A stretch of 64,000 bases of DNA from Microbacterium arborescens. Its GTDB lineage: Bacteria > Actinomycetota > Actinomycetes > Actinomycetales > Microbacteriaceae. Of the stretch, positions 34,638 to 42,502 are shown piece by piece. The position numbers and the translations under genes were made by a program. Below the pieces are notes generated by a model. It ran no database searches. It worked only from the letters and a program-made list of their open reading frames with translations, and was not told the DNA's origin. Each line of letters opens with the position of its first letter. Position 1 is the first letter of the stretch. The stretch is taken from assembly GCA_003339645.1 (NCBI GenBank), contig QNUV01000099.1, forward strand, positions 1-64,000, in the 5' to 3' direction.

Positions 34638-35750
34638 TCATCGGACGAGGAGGGCTTCCTCGACCAGTCCCGATGCGTGATCGGGCAGCTGCTCCAGCGG
34701 CAGGGTGACGGAGGCATCCGCCAGCCGCCGCGCCGAGCGGGTGATGCCGACCGCGGGCAGGGCGCCGTGTCGGCCGATGCGGGTGCTGACGACACCCGAC
34801 GGCGTGCGAAGCGAGGTGACGTCGGCGGCGCCTCGCGCGGCCATCCTCGACACGACGGTGCCGGGAGTCGCCGCCGCCAGCGTCAGTGCGACGCTGCCGG
34901 TGATCGCAATGGCCGGGTGCGCCTTGCCCATCGACATCATCGTGACCCCGAAGTCGTGATCGTCCGCGCTGCGGGGCGACACCAGGGCGACCTTGGGCAC
35001 CGCTTTGAGCGCGGCGACGGCGGTCGCCGCGAGCCCCATGCGGACGGCGCCTTCTCGACGGATACCGTCGATGCGGGCGAGCAGCTCGGGTCGCGCATCG
35101 ATCTCGGCGGGCGTCTCGAGGCCGGTCAGGCCCAGCGCCGCCGCCTCGGCGATGACGACGGGCGCGCCGCCGTCGATCAGGGTCACCGGAACACCGTCGA
35201 TCTCTTCCAGCGCGACGCCGGAAGGAAGCAGCCGTCCCGTGGTCCGGCCGGCCGGGTCGACGAACCAGAGCACGACCTCGAGGCCCGCGAACGGGACCCC
35301 GACGATGTGCGTGTCGCCCGACTCGTCGAACATGCCTCCGGGCGTCGGCACCTCGGCGACGATCAGCTGACCCGTGTTCGTGTTGAAGATGCGCACCGCG
35401 GTCCGATCACCGCGCGGCGCGAGCCACCCGGCGTGGAGGGCGTAGGGCGCGACGGCGGCAGAGCAGTTGCCGCAGTTGCTCGACCAGTCGACCCGGCCGT
35501 CAGCGAGACCGATCTGGGCGAAGGTGTAGTCGATGTCAGCGTCGTCTCGCCGGCTCGGCGCCAGGATGACGGCCTTGCTGGTGGTCGAGGTCCCCCCGCC
35601 GAGGCCGTCGATCTGGCGCTCGTCCGGGCTGCCGTACAGACGCAGCAGGATGTCGTCGACGGGCGCGCCGACGCGCTCCAGCTCGTCGCGACGGAACACC
35701 CAGCACTTGCTGGTCCCGCCCCGCATGAGTGTCGCCGGAATCTCCAACAT
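34638..35750 (-). CDS. PrpF-family isomerase (aconitate/oxalomesaconate type)
   Basis: A 370-aa PrpF protein. These are cofactor-independent isomerases or tautomerases of unsaturated carboxylates such as methylaconitate and 4-oxalomesaconate. Key segments are MRGGTSKCWVF with the first catalytic Cys region, LGGGTSTTSKAVIL, 'WSSNCGNCSAAVAPYALHAG' with the Cys pair, and HDFGVTMMSMGKAHPAIA. ATG at 35750 has CAGGAGG upstream. It is divergent from a LysR regulator and coupled with the transporter. Substrate cannot be decided between methylaconitate-like and oxalomesaconate-like. Confidence 0.87.
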   Translation of the reverse strand: MLEIPATLMRGGTSKCWVFRRDELERVGAPVDDILLRLYGSPDERQIDGLGGGTSTTSKAVILAPSRRDDADIDYTFAQIGLADGRVDWSSNCGNCSAAVAPYALHAGWLAPRGDRTAVRIFNTNTGQLIVAEVPTPGGMFDESGDTHIVGVPFAGLEVVLWFVDPAGRTTGRLLPSGVALEEIDGVPVTLIDGGAPVVIAEAAALGLTGLETPAEIDARPELLARIDGIRREGAVRMGLAATAVAALKAVPKVALVSPRSADDHDFGVTMMSMGKAHPAIAITGSVALTLAAATPGTVVSRMAARGAADVTSLRTPSGVVSTRIGRHGALPAVGITRSARRLADASVTLPLEQLPDHASGLVEEALLVR

Positions 35751-35810
35751 GGCCGCCTCCTGAGGTGTCGGCATCCATGCTCGTCTGCAGCTTCGTGCAG
35801 CAAAATGACC

Positions 35811-35845
35811 GATCACTTTACACCCGTGAAGTGATCCTTCATACT
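35811..35845 (+). promoter_or_regulatory. Promoter with embedded operator between prpF-like and LysR genes
   Basis: TTTACA (35817-35822), 17 nt, CATACT (35840-35845) makes a good SigA promoter toward LysR. A perfect dyad GATCACTT-N10-AAGTGATC (35811-35836) overlaps its -35 and spacer. A second dyad, TGAAGC-ATC-GCTTCA, is at 35917-35931. These are probable binding sites of the LysR protein or a GntR-like factor. Confidence 0.55.
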
Positions 35846-35988
35846 GCTGACGCGGAGAATCCCGGTACTTACGCGAGCAGTCCGGCCAGAAGTGTCGTCC
35901 GGGTCAGCCGTGATCGTGAAGCATCGCTTCATCCGCTTTCAGCGTGCGAGCTCTCGCCTGTACGGTGGAGGCGGAAAGCGAGGCCCCC

Positions 35989-36900
35989 ATGCTCGATGTG
36001 CGACGACTGGCTGTCCTGGTGACGATCCTCGATCACGGGTCGCTGACCGCAGCGGCGAAGACGCTCGGGTACTCACCCTCGGCGCTCTCGCAACAGCTGC
36101 AGCGGCTCGAGCAAGAGGTCGGCCAGCCGCTGGTGCGGCGCCAGCCGCGCGGCGTCACGGCCACCGAGGCGGGCGCGCTGCTCGCCGGGCATGCCCGGTA
36201 CATCCTGCGCCGGCTGCGGGCAGCGGAGTCCGAGCTGGGCGAGCTCGCAGGTCTGCGGCGCGGCCGCATCGCAGTCGGCACGTTCCCGACGATCGGCACT
36301 ACGCTCATGCCGGTCGCGATCAGCCGCTTCCGGCGCGACTACCCCGATGTGCGCCTCGACGTGCACAGCGCCCGGTTCGACGAACTCGTCGCCGCTCTGC
36401 AGGAGAACACGATCGGCCTGTCGCTGCTGTGGGACTACGAGTGGAACCGCATCGACGAGCCCGACCTCTCGATCACTCCCCTGTTCGAAGACCCGACAGT
36501 GCTGGTGGTCTCGCAGGACCACCGCCTCGGGCGCACGCGTCACGCGACGATGTCGATGCTCCGGCACGAGGAGTGGATCGTCCGAAAGCGCGACCACCCG
36601 GTCGCCGAGGTCCTGGAGCGCAGCTGCCGGGCCGCCGGATTCAGCCCGACCATCGCGTTCGAGGCCAACGACTACCAGGAAGCCCTCGCGATGGTGAGCG
36701 TCGGCCTCGGCGTCGCTCTCGCTCCGCGCACGGCTGTGCAGTCCGCACGGCCGGACGTCCGTATCGTCAGCCTCGGCCAGGACGCACCCTCGCGGCGCGT
36801 CGTCGTCGCGCATCGCAGCGACCGCGTCCGCCCGCCCGGGGAGCGCGCGATGCACCAGATCCTCGTCGACGTCGCCCGGGAGCAGCTCGTCGCCGGCTGA
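35989..36900 (+). CDS. LysR-family transcriptional regulator
   Basis: A 303-aa LysR regulator. The N-terminal HTH 'GSLTAAAKTLGYSPSALSQQ' runs into the linker helix 'LQRLEQEVGQPLVRRQPRGV'. A substrate-binding-protein-like effector domain begins near residue 95 with GRIAVGTFPTIG. It is transcribed away from the PrpF-type isomerase and carboxylate transporter, the classical LysR layout, so it probably activates that pair with their substrate as coinducer. Confidence 0.92.
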   Translation: MLDVRRLAVLVTILDHGSLTAAAKTLGYSPSALSQQLQRLEQEVGQPLVRRQPRGVTATEAGALLAGHARYILRRLRAAESELGELAGLRRGRIAVGTFPTIGTTLMPVAISRFRRDYPDVRLDVHSARFDELVAALQENTIGLSLLWDYEWNRIDEPDLSITPLFEDPTVLVVSQDHRLGRTRHATMSMLRHEEWIVRKRDHPVAEVLERSCRAAGFSPTIAFEANDYQEALAMVSVGLGVALAPRTAVQSARPDVRIVSLGQDAPSRRVVVAHRSDRVRPPGERAMHQILVDVAREQLVAG

Positions 36901-36917
36901 CCGCCCCCCATATGCGA

Positions 36918-36945
36918 AAACCGGCATCCTGATGGATGCCGGTTT
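36918..36945. terminator. Bidirectional terminator between LysR gene and tRNA-Ala
   Basis: A 12-bp perfect stem (36918-36929 with 36934-36945), TGAT loop, TTT on the plus side and TTTT on the minus side. It serves the convergent LysR gene and tRNA. Confidence 0.85.
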
Positions 36946-36955
36946 CTCGTTTCGG

Positions 36956-37028
36956 TGGACCTGAGGGGATTCGAACCCCTGACCTCTTCATTGCGAACGA
37001 AGCGCGCTACCAACTGCGCCACAGGCCC
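36956..37028 (-). tRNA. tRNA-Ala (anticodon CGC)
   Basis: A 73-nt cloverleaf. The acceptor stem GGGCCTG pairs with CAGGTCC with one G-U, the D arm is GCGCAGTTGGTAGCGC, the anticodon loop TTCGCAA gives CGC, and the T arm AGGGGTTCGAATCCCCT is perfect. The discriminator is A, and the CCA end is not encoded. Anticodon CGC reads GCG, a very common Ala codon in this genome. Confidence 0.95.
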
Positions 37029-37085
37029 GGAACTCCCCCACACTATCACGCAGTCGGGGCTGGTCCGTGCGCGCACAATGGAAGG

Positions 37086-38285
37086 ATGCTCCACCCCGCG
37101 GCATCCGTCATTCGCAACGTCCGTGTCTCCGACGCCTCCGCCGTCGACATCCGCATCGCCGATGGCCTGATCACCTCGGTCGAGCCGGCAACGCCGCAGG
37201 CGCCGTCCGCAGACGCGGGCGACACCGGCCTCGAGATCGACGGCCGGCGCATGCTCGCGCTGCCCGGCCTCGTCAACGCTCATGCTCATGTCGACAAGTC
37301 GTGGTGGGGACTCCCCTGGCAGTCGTACGGCGGCGAGGGCGGCACCGACGGCCGCATCCGCCACGAGCGCGCCCGTCGCGACGAACTGGGAATCCCGAGC
37401 GTCGCGACGACGGCACACGTTCTCGAGCAGTTCGTCCGTCACGGCACGACCGCCATCCGCACGCACGTCGATGTCGACCTCGGCGTCGCCCAGCGCGGCA
37501 TCGAGGCCGTGCGCGAAGCGGTCGCCGCGTACGACGAAGCGCTTCAGGTTCAGATCGTGGCCTTTCCCCAGGACGGCGTGCTGCGCCGCCCTGGCGTCAT
37601 CGACCTGCTCGACGAGGCGGCCGCCGCCGGCGCGGACTTCATCGGAGGCCTCGACCCCGCGACGATCGATCGCGACCCGGTCGGCCAGCTCGACGCGCTC
37701 TTCCGCGTCGCCGCAGACCGCGGCGTCGGGATCGACCTGCACCTGCACGACCCCGCCGAGCTCGGCGCGTTCCAGATCGAGCTGATCATCGAGCGCACCG
37801 AGCGTTTCGGTCTCGCCGGACGCGTCAACATCGCGCACGGATTCGCGCTCGCGCAGGTCGGCGCGTCGCGCCGACGCGACCTGCTCCAGGCGATGGCCGC
37901 GCTCGACATCACGATGACGACCGTCGCGCCCCTGCGCTTCCCCCAGCTGCCGCTTCACGAACTGGATGTCGCGGGCGTGCGCTTCGGCTTCGGCACGGAC
38001 GGCATCCGCGATCTGTGGAGCCCCTACGGCACCGGCGACCTGCTCGGGATCGCCTGGCAGTACGCCCGCGCCTCGAGCCTCGTCCGCGACGACGACCTGC
38101 GCCGTGTGGTCGACATCGCGACGGGCGGCTCGGCCCCCTTCGCGGGACTGCCGGTCGGCCGGATCGAAGCGGGCTCGCGCGCCGACATCATCCTCGTCGA
38201 CGCGGAGAACCCGATGGACGCGCTCGTGCGCACACCCGAGCGCGAGCTCGTCGTGGGCAACGGGCGCGTGTTGTTCCAGCGCTGA
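37086..38285 (+). CDS. Cytosine-deaminase-like amidohydrolase
   Basis: A 399-aa metal-dependent amidohydrolase. The N-terminal metal motif is LVNAHAHVDKSWW, followed by IRTHVDVDLG, the barrel His in DLHLHDPAE, VNIAHGFAL, and the catalytic Asp in FGFGTDGIRDLW. The HAHVDK form and spacing match the CodA / N-isopropylammelide hydrolase branch, which deaminates cytosine or triazines. The exact substrate is uncertain. The ATG follows ATGGAAGG closely with little leader, so the mRNA may be nearly leaderless. Confidence 0.85.
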   Translation: MLHPAASVIRNVRVSDASAVDIRIADGLITSVEPATPQAPSADAGDTGLEIDGRRMLALPGLVNAHAHVDKSWWGLPWQSYGGEGGTDGRIRHERARRDELGIPSVATTAHVLEQFVRHGTTAIRTHVDVDLGVAQRGIEAVREAVAAYDEALQVQIVAFPQDGVLRRPGVIDLLDEAAAAGADFIGGLDPATIDRDPVGQLDALFRVAADRGVGIDLHLHDPAELGAFQIELIIERTERFGLAGRVNIAHGFALAQVGASRRRDLLQAMAALDITMTTVAPLRFPQLPLHELDVAGVRFGFGTDGIRDLWSPYGTGDLLGIAWQYARASSLVRDDDLRRVVDIATGGSAPFAGLPVGRIEAGSRADIILVDAENPMDALVRTPERELVVGNGRVLFQR

Positions 38286-38293
38286 GTCGGGCG

Positions 38294-39196
38294 TCAGCCG
38301 GCCGCGCGCTGCGCGAGCAGACGCCGGACGTGGTCCTCGATCTGCGCGTCGTCGACCTGGCCGGTCGGCACGAATGCGGGGGTAGGCGCTTTCGCGGCCC
38401 GGCTGGCGTCGAGGGATGCCGGCGCGCGGCGCGCGGCCTCGCGCTGGATCGCCTCACCGACCGCGGCCTGACGCAGCGCTTCGCGCGCGTCGACCTCGTC
38501 GAGCACGGCCGCGGCGCGCGAACCGGCGGAAGCAGTGAGCGGGCGGGGCAGCTCGCGCGGCGTCCAGGTGGCACGCGCGTCGGCGAACTCGAACTCGGGC
38601 ACGACGGCCGACTCCGGCTCGACACGAGCGGTGACAGTCGGGGCGACGACGGCGGAGCGGGCGGCGCGTCGAGCCACCGCAGCCATGCGGTTGAGCACGA
38701 CCGTGGCCACGAGCAGAGTCGCGAGGCCCGAGACCAGCAGCGCGGCCGATCCGGACGAGGTCAACATCCATCCGCCGGCGCCGGTCGCGCCAGCAGCCAG
38801 CAGAGCGACGATCGTCGTCGCGAGGCGGAGCCGACGGCGGACACGAGCCCGGTGCTCGGGCGACGTCATGCGCGCGGTGCGCGCGGCGCGCACCTCGCGG
38901 CGCGCTTCGATGAGCTGGCGGCGCTCGCTTTCGAGTCGCAGCTGCTCCTTCTCGTGCTGCACCTGACGGGCGAGCTTCTGCTGCGCCAGCGCGGTGCGCG
39001 TCGAAAGCTCGACCCGCACCTCTTCGGGCGCCTCAGCGGTCTCTGCGAGCACGCGCAGCGCCTGGTTCAGGCGGACGGCGTTGCGCTCGGCGGCGTCGTA
39101 GCGGTAACGACTGTGCCAGGACGGAAGCAGATAGACCATCCACAACGCGACCGCGACGAGGACGATCACGCCGCCGCCGAGAACCTGCCCACCCAT
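38294..39196 (-). CDS. Hypothetical membrane protein with coiled coil
   Basis: A protein of about 300 aa, not recognised as a named family. An N-terminal helix (GGGVIVLVAVALWMVYLLPS) is followed by a charged Glu/Arg/Gln-rich coiled coil at about 55-110. Two further helices lie at about 125-165, and a long Ala/Arg/Pro-rich cytoplasmic tail ends VRRLLAQRAAG. The start is uncertain: ATG 39196 gives a clean N-terminal helix, while ATG 39217 abuts a GGAGG. It ends 8 nt after the convergent amidohydrolase. It may be an envelope or cell-division accessory protein. Confidence 0.6.
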   Translation of the reverse strand: MGGQVLGGGVIVLVAVALWMVYLLPSWHSRYRYDAAERNAVRLNQALRVLAETAEAPEEVRVELSTRTALAQQKLARQVQHEKEQLRLESERRQLIEARREVRAARTARMTSPEHRARVRRRLRLATTIVALLAAGATGAGGWMLTSSGSAALLVSGLATLLVATVVLNRMAAVARRAARSAVVAPTVTARVEPESAVVPEFEFADARATWTPRELPRPLTASAGSRAAAVLDEVDAREALRQAAVGEAIQREAARRAPASLDASRAAKAPTPAFVPTGQVDDAQIEDHVRRLLAQRAAG

Positions 39197-39230
39197 GGGG
39201 ACAACCGTACGTGGCATCCTCCGTGGTGAC

Positions 39231-39256
39231 ACTTCAGACACACCCGTGTCTGAAGT
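39231..39256 (-). terminator. Terminator after the GNAT gene
   Basis: An 11-bp perfect stem (39231-39241 with 39246-39256), 4-nt loop, 13 bp downstream of the GNAT stop and just upstream of the hypothetical membrane gene. Confidence 0.65.
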
Positions 39257-39268
39257 TCTTGTTCAACT

Positions 39269-39910
39269 TTAAGGTTCGAGACCCGCCGCGCGGCGGTCCG
39301 CGAGCGGGACGGTGGCCGCGTCGGGAGGCACAGCGCCCTCGAGCCAGCGCCCGAGGACACCACGAGGCACCTCCTCTGCGACGAGCGCGAAGGCGAAATG
39401 GTCGCGCCAGTCGCCGTCGATGTGGATGTAGCGGCGGCGCAGTCCCTCGTAGCGGAATCCGAGCTTCTCGACGACGCGCAGACTCGCCCGGTTCTCGGGA
39501 CGGATGCAGATCTCCATGCGGTGCAGCCGCAGCTCTTCGAAGCAGAGATCCGTCGCGAGGGCGACGGCGGTCGGCGTGATGCTCTTGCCGGCGAACCGCT
39601 CGCTCACCCAGTACCCGATCGTCGCGGACGACAGCGAACCGCGCGCGATGCCCCAGACGTTCAGCTGGCCGGCGATCTGCCCTTCATGCTCCATGACGAA
39701 CGGCACTCCGCTGCCGTCACGGTACTGCTGCAGCAGACGCCGGATGCCGAGCCGCATGTCGAACGACACGGGGCCATCGGGGCTCGTCGCCTCCCATCGC
39801 TGCAGCCACGAACGGTTCGCCAGCAGCTCGGACTGCAGGGTGCGGGCGTCGCGCGGCCTGATCAGCCGTATGGCCACCGGTCCGTGGTGGCGGGGTGCGG
39901 TGGCCTCCAC
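39269..39910 (-). CDS. RimJ/RimL-like GNAT N-acetyltransferase
   Basis: A 213-aa GNAT acetyltransferase, similar to the ribosomal-protein N-terminal acetylases RimJ/RimL. Visible elements are IRLIRPRDARTL at the N-terminus, 'TIGYWVSERFAGKSITPTAV' with the pyrophosphate-loop region, and 'HRMEICIRPENRASLRVVEK' with LGFRYEGLRRRYIHIDG. It lies downstream of galU in the same direction. Confidence 0.88.
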   Translation of the reverse strand: MEATAPRHHGPVAIRLIRPRDARTLQSELLANRSWLQRWEATSPDGPVSFDMRLGIRRLLQQYRDGSGVPFVMEHEGQIAGQLNVWGIARGSLSSATIGYWVSERFAGKSITPTAVALATDLCFEELRLHRMEICIRPENRASLRVVEKLGFRYEGLRRRYIHIDGDWRDHFAFALVAEEVPRGVLGRWLEGAVPPDAATVPLADRRAAGLEP

Positions 39911-39929
39911 GCGCGTTCCCGTTCTCGTG

Positions 39930-40808
39930 TCAGAGGGTCCCGACGAAGTCCTTCAGCCACGGCCGCAGCTCAGGACCGAGGTCATCGCGATCGGAGGCGA
40001 GCTGAACGATCGCCTTGATGTAGTCGAGCCGGTCGCCCGTGTCGTAGCGGCGTCCGCGGAAGACGACGCCGAGCACGCCCTCGGTCGTCGCGAGCTCTTG
40101 CAGCGCATCCGTCAGCTGGATCTCGCCGCCCTTGCCCGGCTCGGTCCGCTCGAGGATCTCGTACACGTTGGGCTTGAGGACGTAACGACCGATGATCGCG
40201 TAGTTGGAGGGTGCGTCCTCCTTCTTCGGCTTCTCCACGAGCCCCGTGACCTTGACGACATCCGGGTCGTCGGTCGGCTCGACCGCCGCGGCGCCGTAGA
40301 GGTGGATCTGGTCGGGGTCGACCTCCATGAGGGCGACGACCGTCAGGCCCGAGCGCTCCTGCTCGGCGAGCATCTTCGGCAGCAGCGGGTCGCGCTCGTC
40401 GATCAGGTCGTCGCCGAGCATGACGGCGAACGTCGCGTCCCCGACGTGGGCGCGGGAACGCAGCACCGCGTGCCCCAGACCCTTCGGCTCGCCCTGACGG
40501 ACGAAGTGGATGTCGGCGAGGTCGGACGACTCCTGCACCTTGCGGAGCTTGACGTCATCGCCCTTGCGCGTGAGGTTGTGCTCGAGCTCGGGAACGGAGT
40601 CGAAGTGGTTCGACAGGTTGTTCTTGTTGCGCCCGATGATGATCAGGACGTCATCGATGCCTGCCTGGGTCGCCTCTTCGACGACGTACTGGATCGCCGG
40701 CTTGTCGACGACGGGCAGCATCTCCTTCGGCATGGCCTTCGTGGCGGGAAGGAAACGGGTGCCGAGGCCTGCGGCGGGGATGACCGCCTTGATGCGCTGC
40801 TGAGACAT
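39930..40808 (-). CDS. galU: UTP-glucose-1-phosphate uridylyltransferase
   Basis: A 292-aa nucleotidyltransferase making UDP-glucose for cell-wall and glycolipid synthesis. The nucleotide loop reads AAGLGTRFLPATKAMPKEML, then 'VVDKPAIQYVVEEATQAGID', the Asp pair in FAVMLGDDLIDE, and 'GLVEKPKKEDAPSNYAIIGR'. Length is standard. It is divergent from the 5-formyltetrahydrofolate cyclo-ligase gene, a common actinobacterial arrangement. Confidence 0.95.
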   Translation of the reverse strand: MSQQRIKAVIPAAGLGTRFLPATKAMPKEMLPVVDKPAIQYVVEEATQAGIDDVLIIIGRNKNNLSNHFDSVPELEHNLTRKGDDVKLRKVQESSDLADIHFVRQGEPKGLGHAVLRSRAHVGDATFAVMLGDDLIDERDPLLPKMLAEQERSGLTVVALMEVDPDQIHLYGAAAVEPTDDPDVVKVTGLVEKPKKEDAPSNYAIIGRYVLKPNVYEILERTEPGKGGEIQLTDALQELATTEGVLGVVFRGRRYDTGDRLDYIKAIVQLASDRDDLGPELRPWLKDFVGTL

Positions 40809-40861
40809 GGGACCACCATATCGATCAGGTGCCGCAGACGAGCCCTAACGCGCACAGCCTT

Positions 40862-40867
40862 TACAAT
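40862..40867 (+). promoter_or_regulatory. -10 box for near-leaderless cyclo-ligase mRNA
   Basis: TACAAT at 40862-40867 sits 7 nt before the ATG at 40875, so transcription would begin at or just before the start codon. A clear -35 is not visible. Confidence 0.5.
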
Positions 40868-40874
40868 CGGGGGC

Positions 40875-41471
40875 ATGTCCGACGCGATCGACAACGCAAA
40901 GCGCGCGCTGCGGGCGGACCTCCGCGAACGCCGGTACGGGATGTCGGATGCCGCGCGCGAGTCGGCCGCCGACGGCATCCGCGAGCAGCTTCGCGAGCTG
41001 GTGGCCAGAACGGGCGCCCGCTCGATCTCGTGCTACCTCTCGGCGCCGACCGAGCCGGGCACCCGCGCCTTCATCGACGAAGCCGTCGCGGCGGGAGTCC
41101 GGGTGCTCCTGCCGATCAGCCGCAACGACGGCCTGCTCGACTGGGTCGTCGCCGAACCGGGGGCCGCCGTCGCTGACGGCCTCTTCGGAGTGCCCGAGCC
41201 GATCGGCGAAGTGCTCAGCCCCATCGCCGTCAGCGACGTCGATCTGCTCGTCATCCCCGCCGCTGCGGTCGACGCCGCAGGCATGCGCCTCGGCTGGGGC
41301 CGCGGGTACTTCGACAAGACCCTCGGTTCGATGGAGAACCGCCCGCCGGTGTACGCCGTGCTCTTCGACTCCGAACTCGTCGACGAGGTGCCGCGCGATC
41401 TGCACGATCAGCCGGTCACCGGCGTCGTCACTCCCACCAGAACCGTCGTCCTCGCTCCCGAGGCGCACTGA
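40875..41471 (+). CDS. 5-formyltetrahydrofolate cyclo-ligase
   Basis: A 198-aa enzyme that converts 5-formyl-THF to 5,10-methenyl-THF with ATP. It shows the N-terminal 'KRALRADLRERRYGMSDAAR', SCYLSAPTEPGTRAFI, and the ATP-site motif GMRLGWGRGYFDKTL. The segment 'VYAVLFDSELVDEVPRDLHD' closes the domain. It is followed 13 nt later by a zinc-ribbon gene and then mscL, probably one operon. Confidence 0.93.
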   Translation: MSDAIDNAKRALRADLRERRYGMSDAARESAADGIREQLRELVARTGARSISCYLSAPTEPGTRAFIDEAVAAGVRVLLPISRNDGLLDWVVAEPGAAVADGLFGVPEPIGEVLSPIAVSDVDLLVIPAAAVDAAGMRLGWGRGYFDKTLGSMENRPPVYAVLFDSELVDEVPRDLHDQPVTGVVTPTRTVVLAPEAH

Positions 41472-41484
41472 ACACCGAGGAACC

Positions 41485-41775
41485 ATGCCCACCTACGCCT
41501 ATGCCTGCAAGTCGTGCGGGCACCGCTTCGACGCGGTCCAGTCCTTCGCCGAGCCTGCTCTCACGGTCTGCCCCGAGTGCTCGGGCGAGCTCCGCAAGCA
41601 GTACGGGTCGATCGGCGTGACCTTCAACGGCGGCGGCTTCTACCGCACCGACTCGCGCGCGAGCGGGTCAGGATCGGGCGCAGCGTCGAGCACGTCAACC
41701 GGTGGCGGTGACTCGTCGTCTTCGGCATCATCGAAGTCCGAGGCGAAGTCCTCCCCCGCCGCGGCGGGTTCCTGA
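41485..41775 (+). CDS. FmdB-family zinc-ribbon protein
   Basis: A 96-aa protein. MPTYAYACKSCGHRFD carries the first CxxC and TVCPECSGELRKQYG the second, forming the FmdB-type zinc ribbon. The last half is a Ser/Gly/Ala-rich disordered tail. A role in transcription regulation has been suggested for FmdB, but it is mostly unproven. Co-directional with the folate enzyme and mscL. Confidence 0.9.
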   Translation: MPTYAYACKSCGHRFDAVQSFAEPALTVCPECSGELRKQYGSIGVTFNGGGFYRTDSRASGSGSGAASSTSTGGGDSSSSASSKSEAKSSPAAAGS

Positions 41776-41807
41776 CACCCCGGCGCGTCCGGACAGAGAG
41801 GAGAGCC

Positions 41808-42302
41808 ATGATCAAGGGCTTCCGCGATTTCATCATGCGCGGCAACGTCATCGACCTGGCCGTCGCCGTGGTCATCGGCGGCGCGTTCACCGCCGTCGTC
41901 AACGCGATCGTGTCGAGCATCATCAACCCGCTCGTCGAGCTGTTCTACCAGCCCAACGAGGAGGGTATCGCCGGTCCGACGCTGACCGGAATCTACGGTC
42001 AGCCGGTCCCGTTCCCCCTGGGGGGACTCATCACGGCGATCATCAGCTTCTTCGCCGTCGCTCTCGTCGTGTACTTCGTGTTCGTCGTGCCGATGAACAA
42101 GTGGAAGGAGCGCCAGGCCGCCAAGGCCGGCGTCGTCGAAGAGACGGCGAAGCTCCCGACCGAGCAGGAGCTGCTCATCCAGATCCGCGACCTGCTGGAG
42201 AAGAACAACGCCGAGAGCTCCACGTCGCCCGCACCCGCGGCGGCTACCGACGTCCCGCTGCGCCGTTCGCAGAACACTCCCCCGGCAGCGCCTTCCGCCT
42301 GA
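41808..42302 (+). CDS. mscL: Large-conductance mechanosensitive channel
   Basis: A 164-aa MscL, a pentameric membrane-tension valve that releases solutes on hypo-osmotic shock. The N-terminal amphipathic segment is MIKGFRDFIMRGNVIDLAV. The first helix continues VVIGGAFTAVVNAIVSSIIN, an extended periplasmic loop ('FYQPNEEGIAGPTLTGIYGQ') follows, and the second helix is 'GGLITAIISFFAVALVVYFV'. The C-terminal helix bundle has TEQELLIQIRDLLEK. GAGAGGAGAGCC precedes the ATG. Confidence 0.95.
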   Translation: MIKGFRDFIMRGNVIDLAVAVVIGGAFTAVVNAIVSSIINPLVELFYQPNEEGIAGPTLTGIYGQPVPFPLGGLITAIISFFAVALVVYFVFVVPMNKWKERQAAKAGVVEETAKLPTEQELLIQIRDLLEKNNAESSTSPAPAAATDVPLRRSQNTPPAAPSA

Positions 42303-42307
42303 CGGAG

Positions 42308-42502
42308 TCAGTAGTGCGGCGGAACCTCGTTCCGCATCCGCGCATCGTTCGGACCTGATGCCCCGGCCGCGCCCTCGGCGCCGGCCGGGGCATCCGTCGT
42401 CTCATCGGCCGGTGTCGGCTCGGCCGTGGTACCCGGAGCTGCGGTCAATCGGGCGCGACGGCGACCGACGCGCTCCACCCGTTGCCGATCAGTCGATGAC
42501 AT
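42308..42502 (-). CDS. 64-aa protein overlapping the large helicase-like gene
   Basis: A 64-residue protein beginning MSSTDRQRVERVGRRRARL. Its basic N-terminus is followed by an acidic, Pro/Thr/Ala-rich disordered middle, and it ends NDARMRNEVPPHY. Its ATG lies inside the last codons of the upstream helicase-like gene (14-nt overlap), so translation is coupled. The terminal VPPHY looks like a linear docking motif. No fold or family is assigned, and it may be a small subunit of the helicase-like protein. Confidence 0.6.
   Translation of the reverse strand: MSSTDRQRVERVGRRRARLTAAPGTTAEPTPADETTDAPAGAEGAAGASGPNDARMRNEVPPHY

Noticed and set aside
36956-37028. tRNA as an integration site for a mobile element
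   Set aside because: There is no integrase gene or repeated tRNA 3' end nearby; flanking genes are ordinary chromosomal ones.
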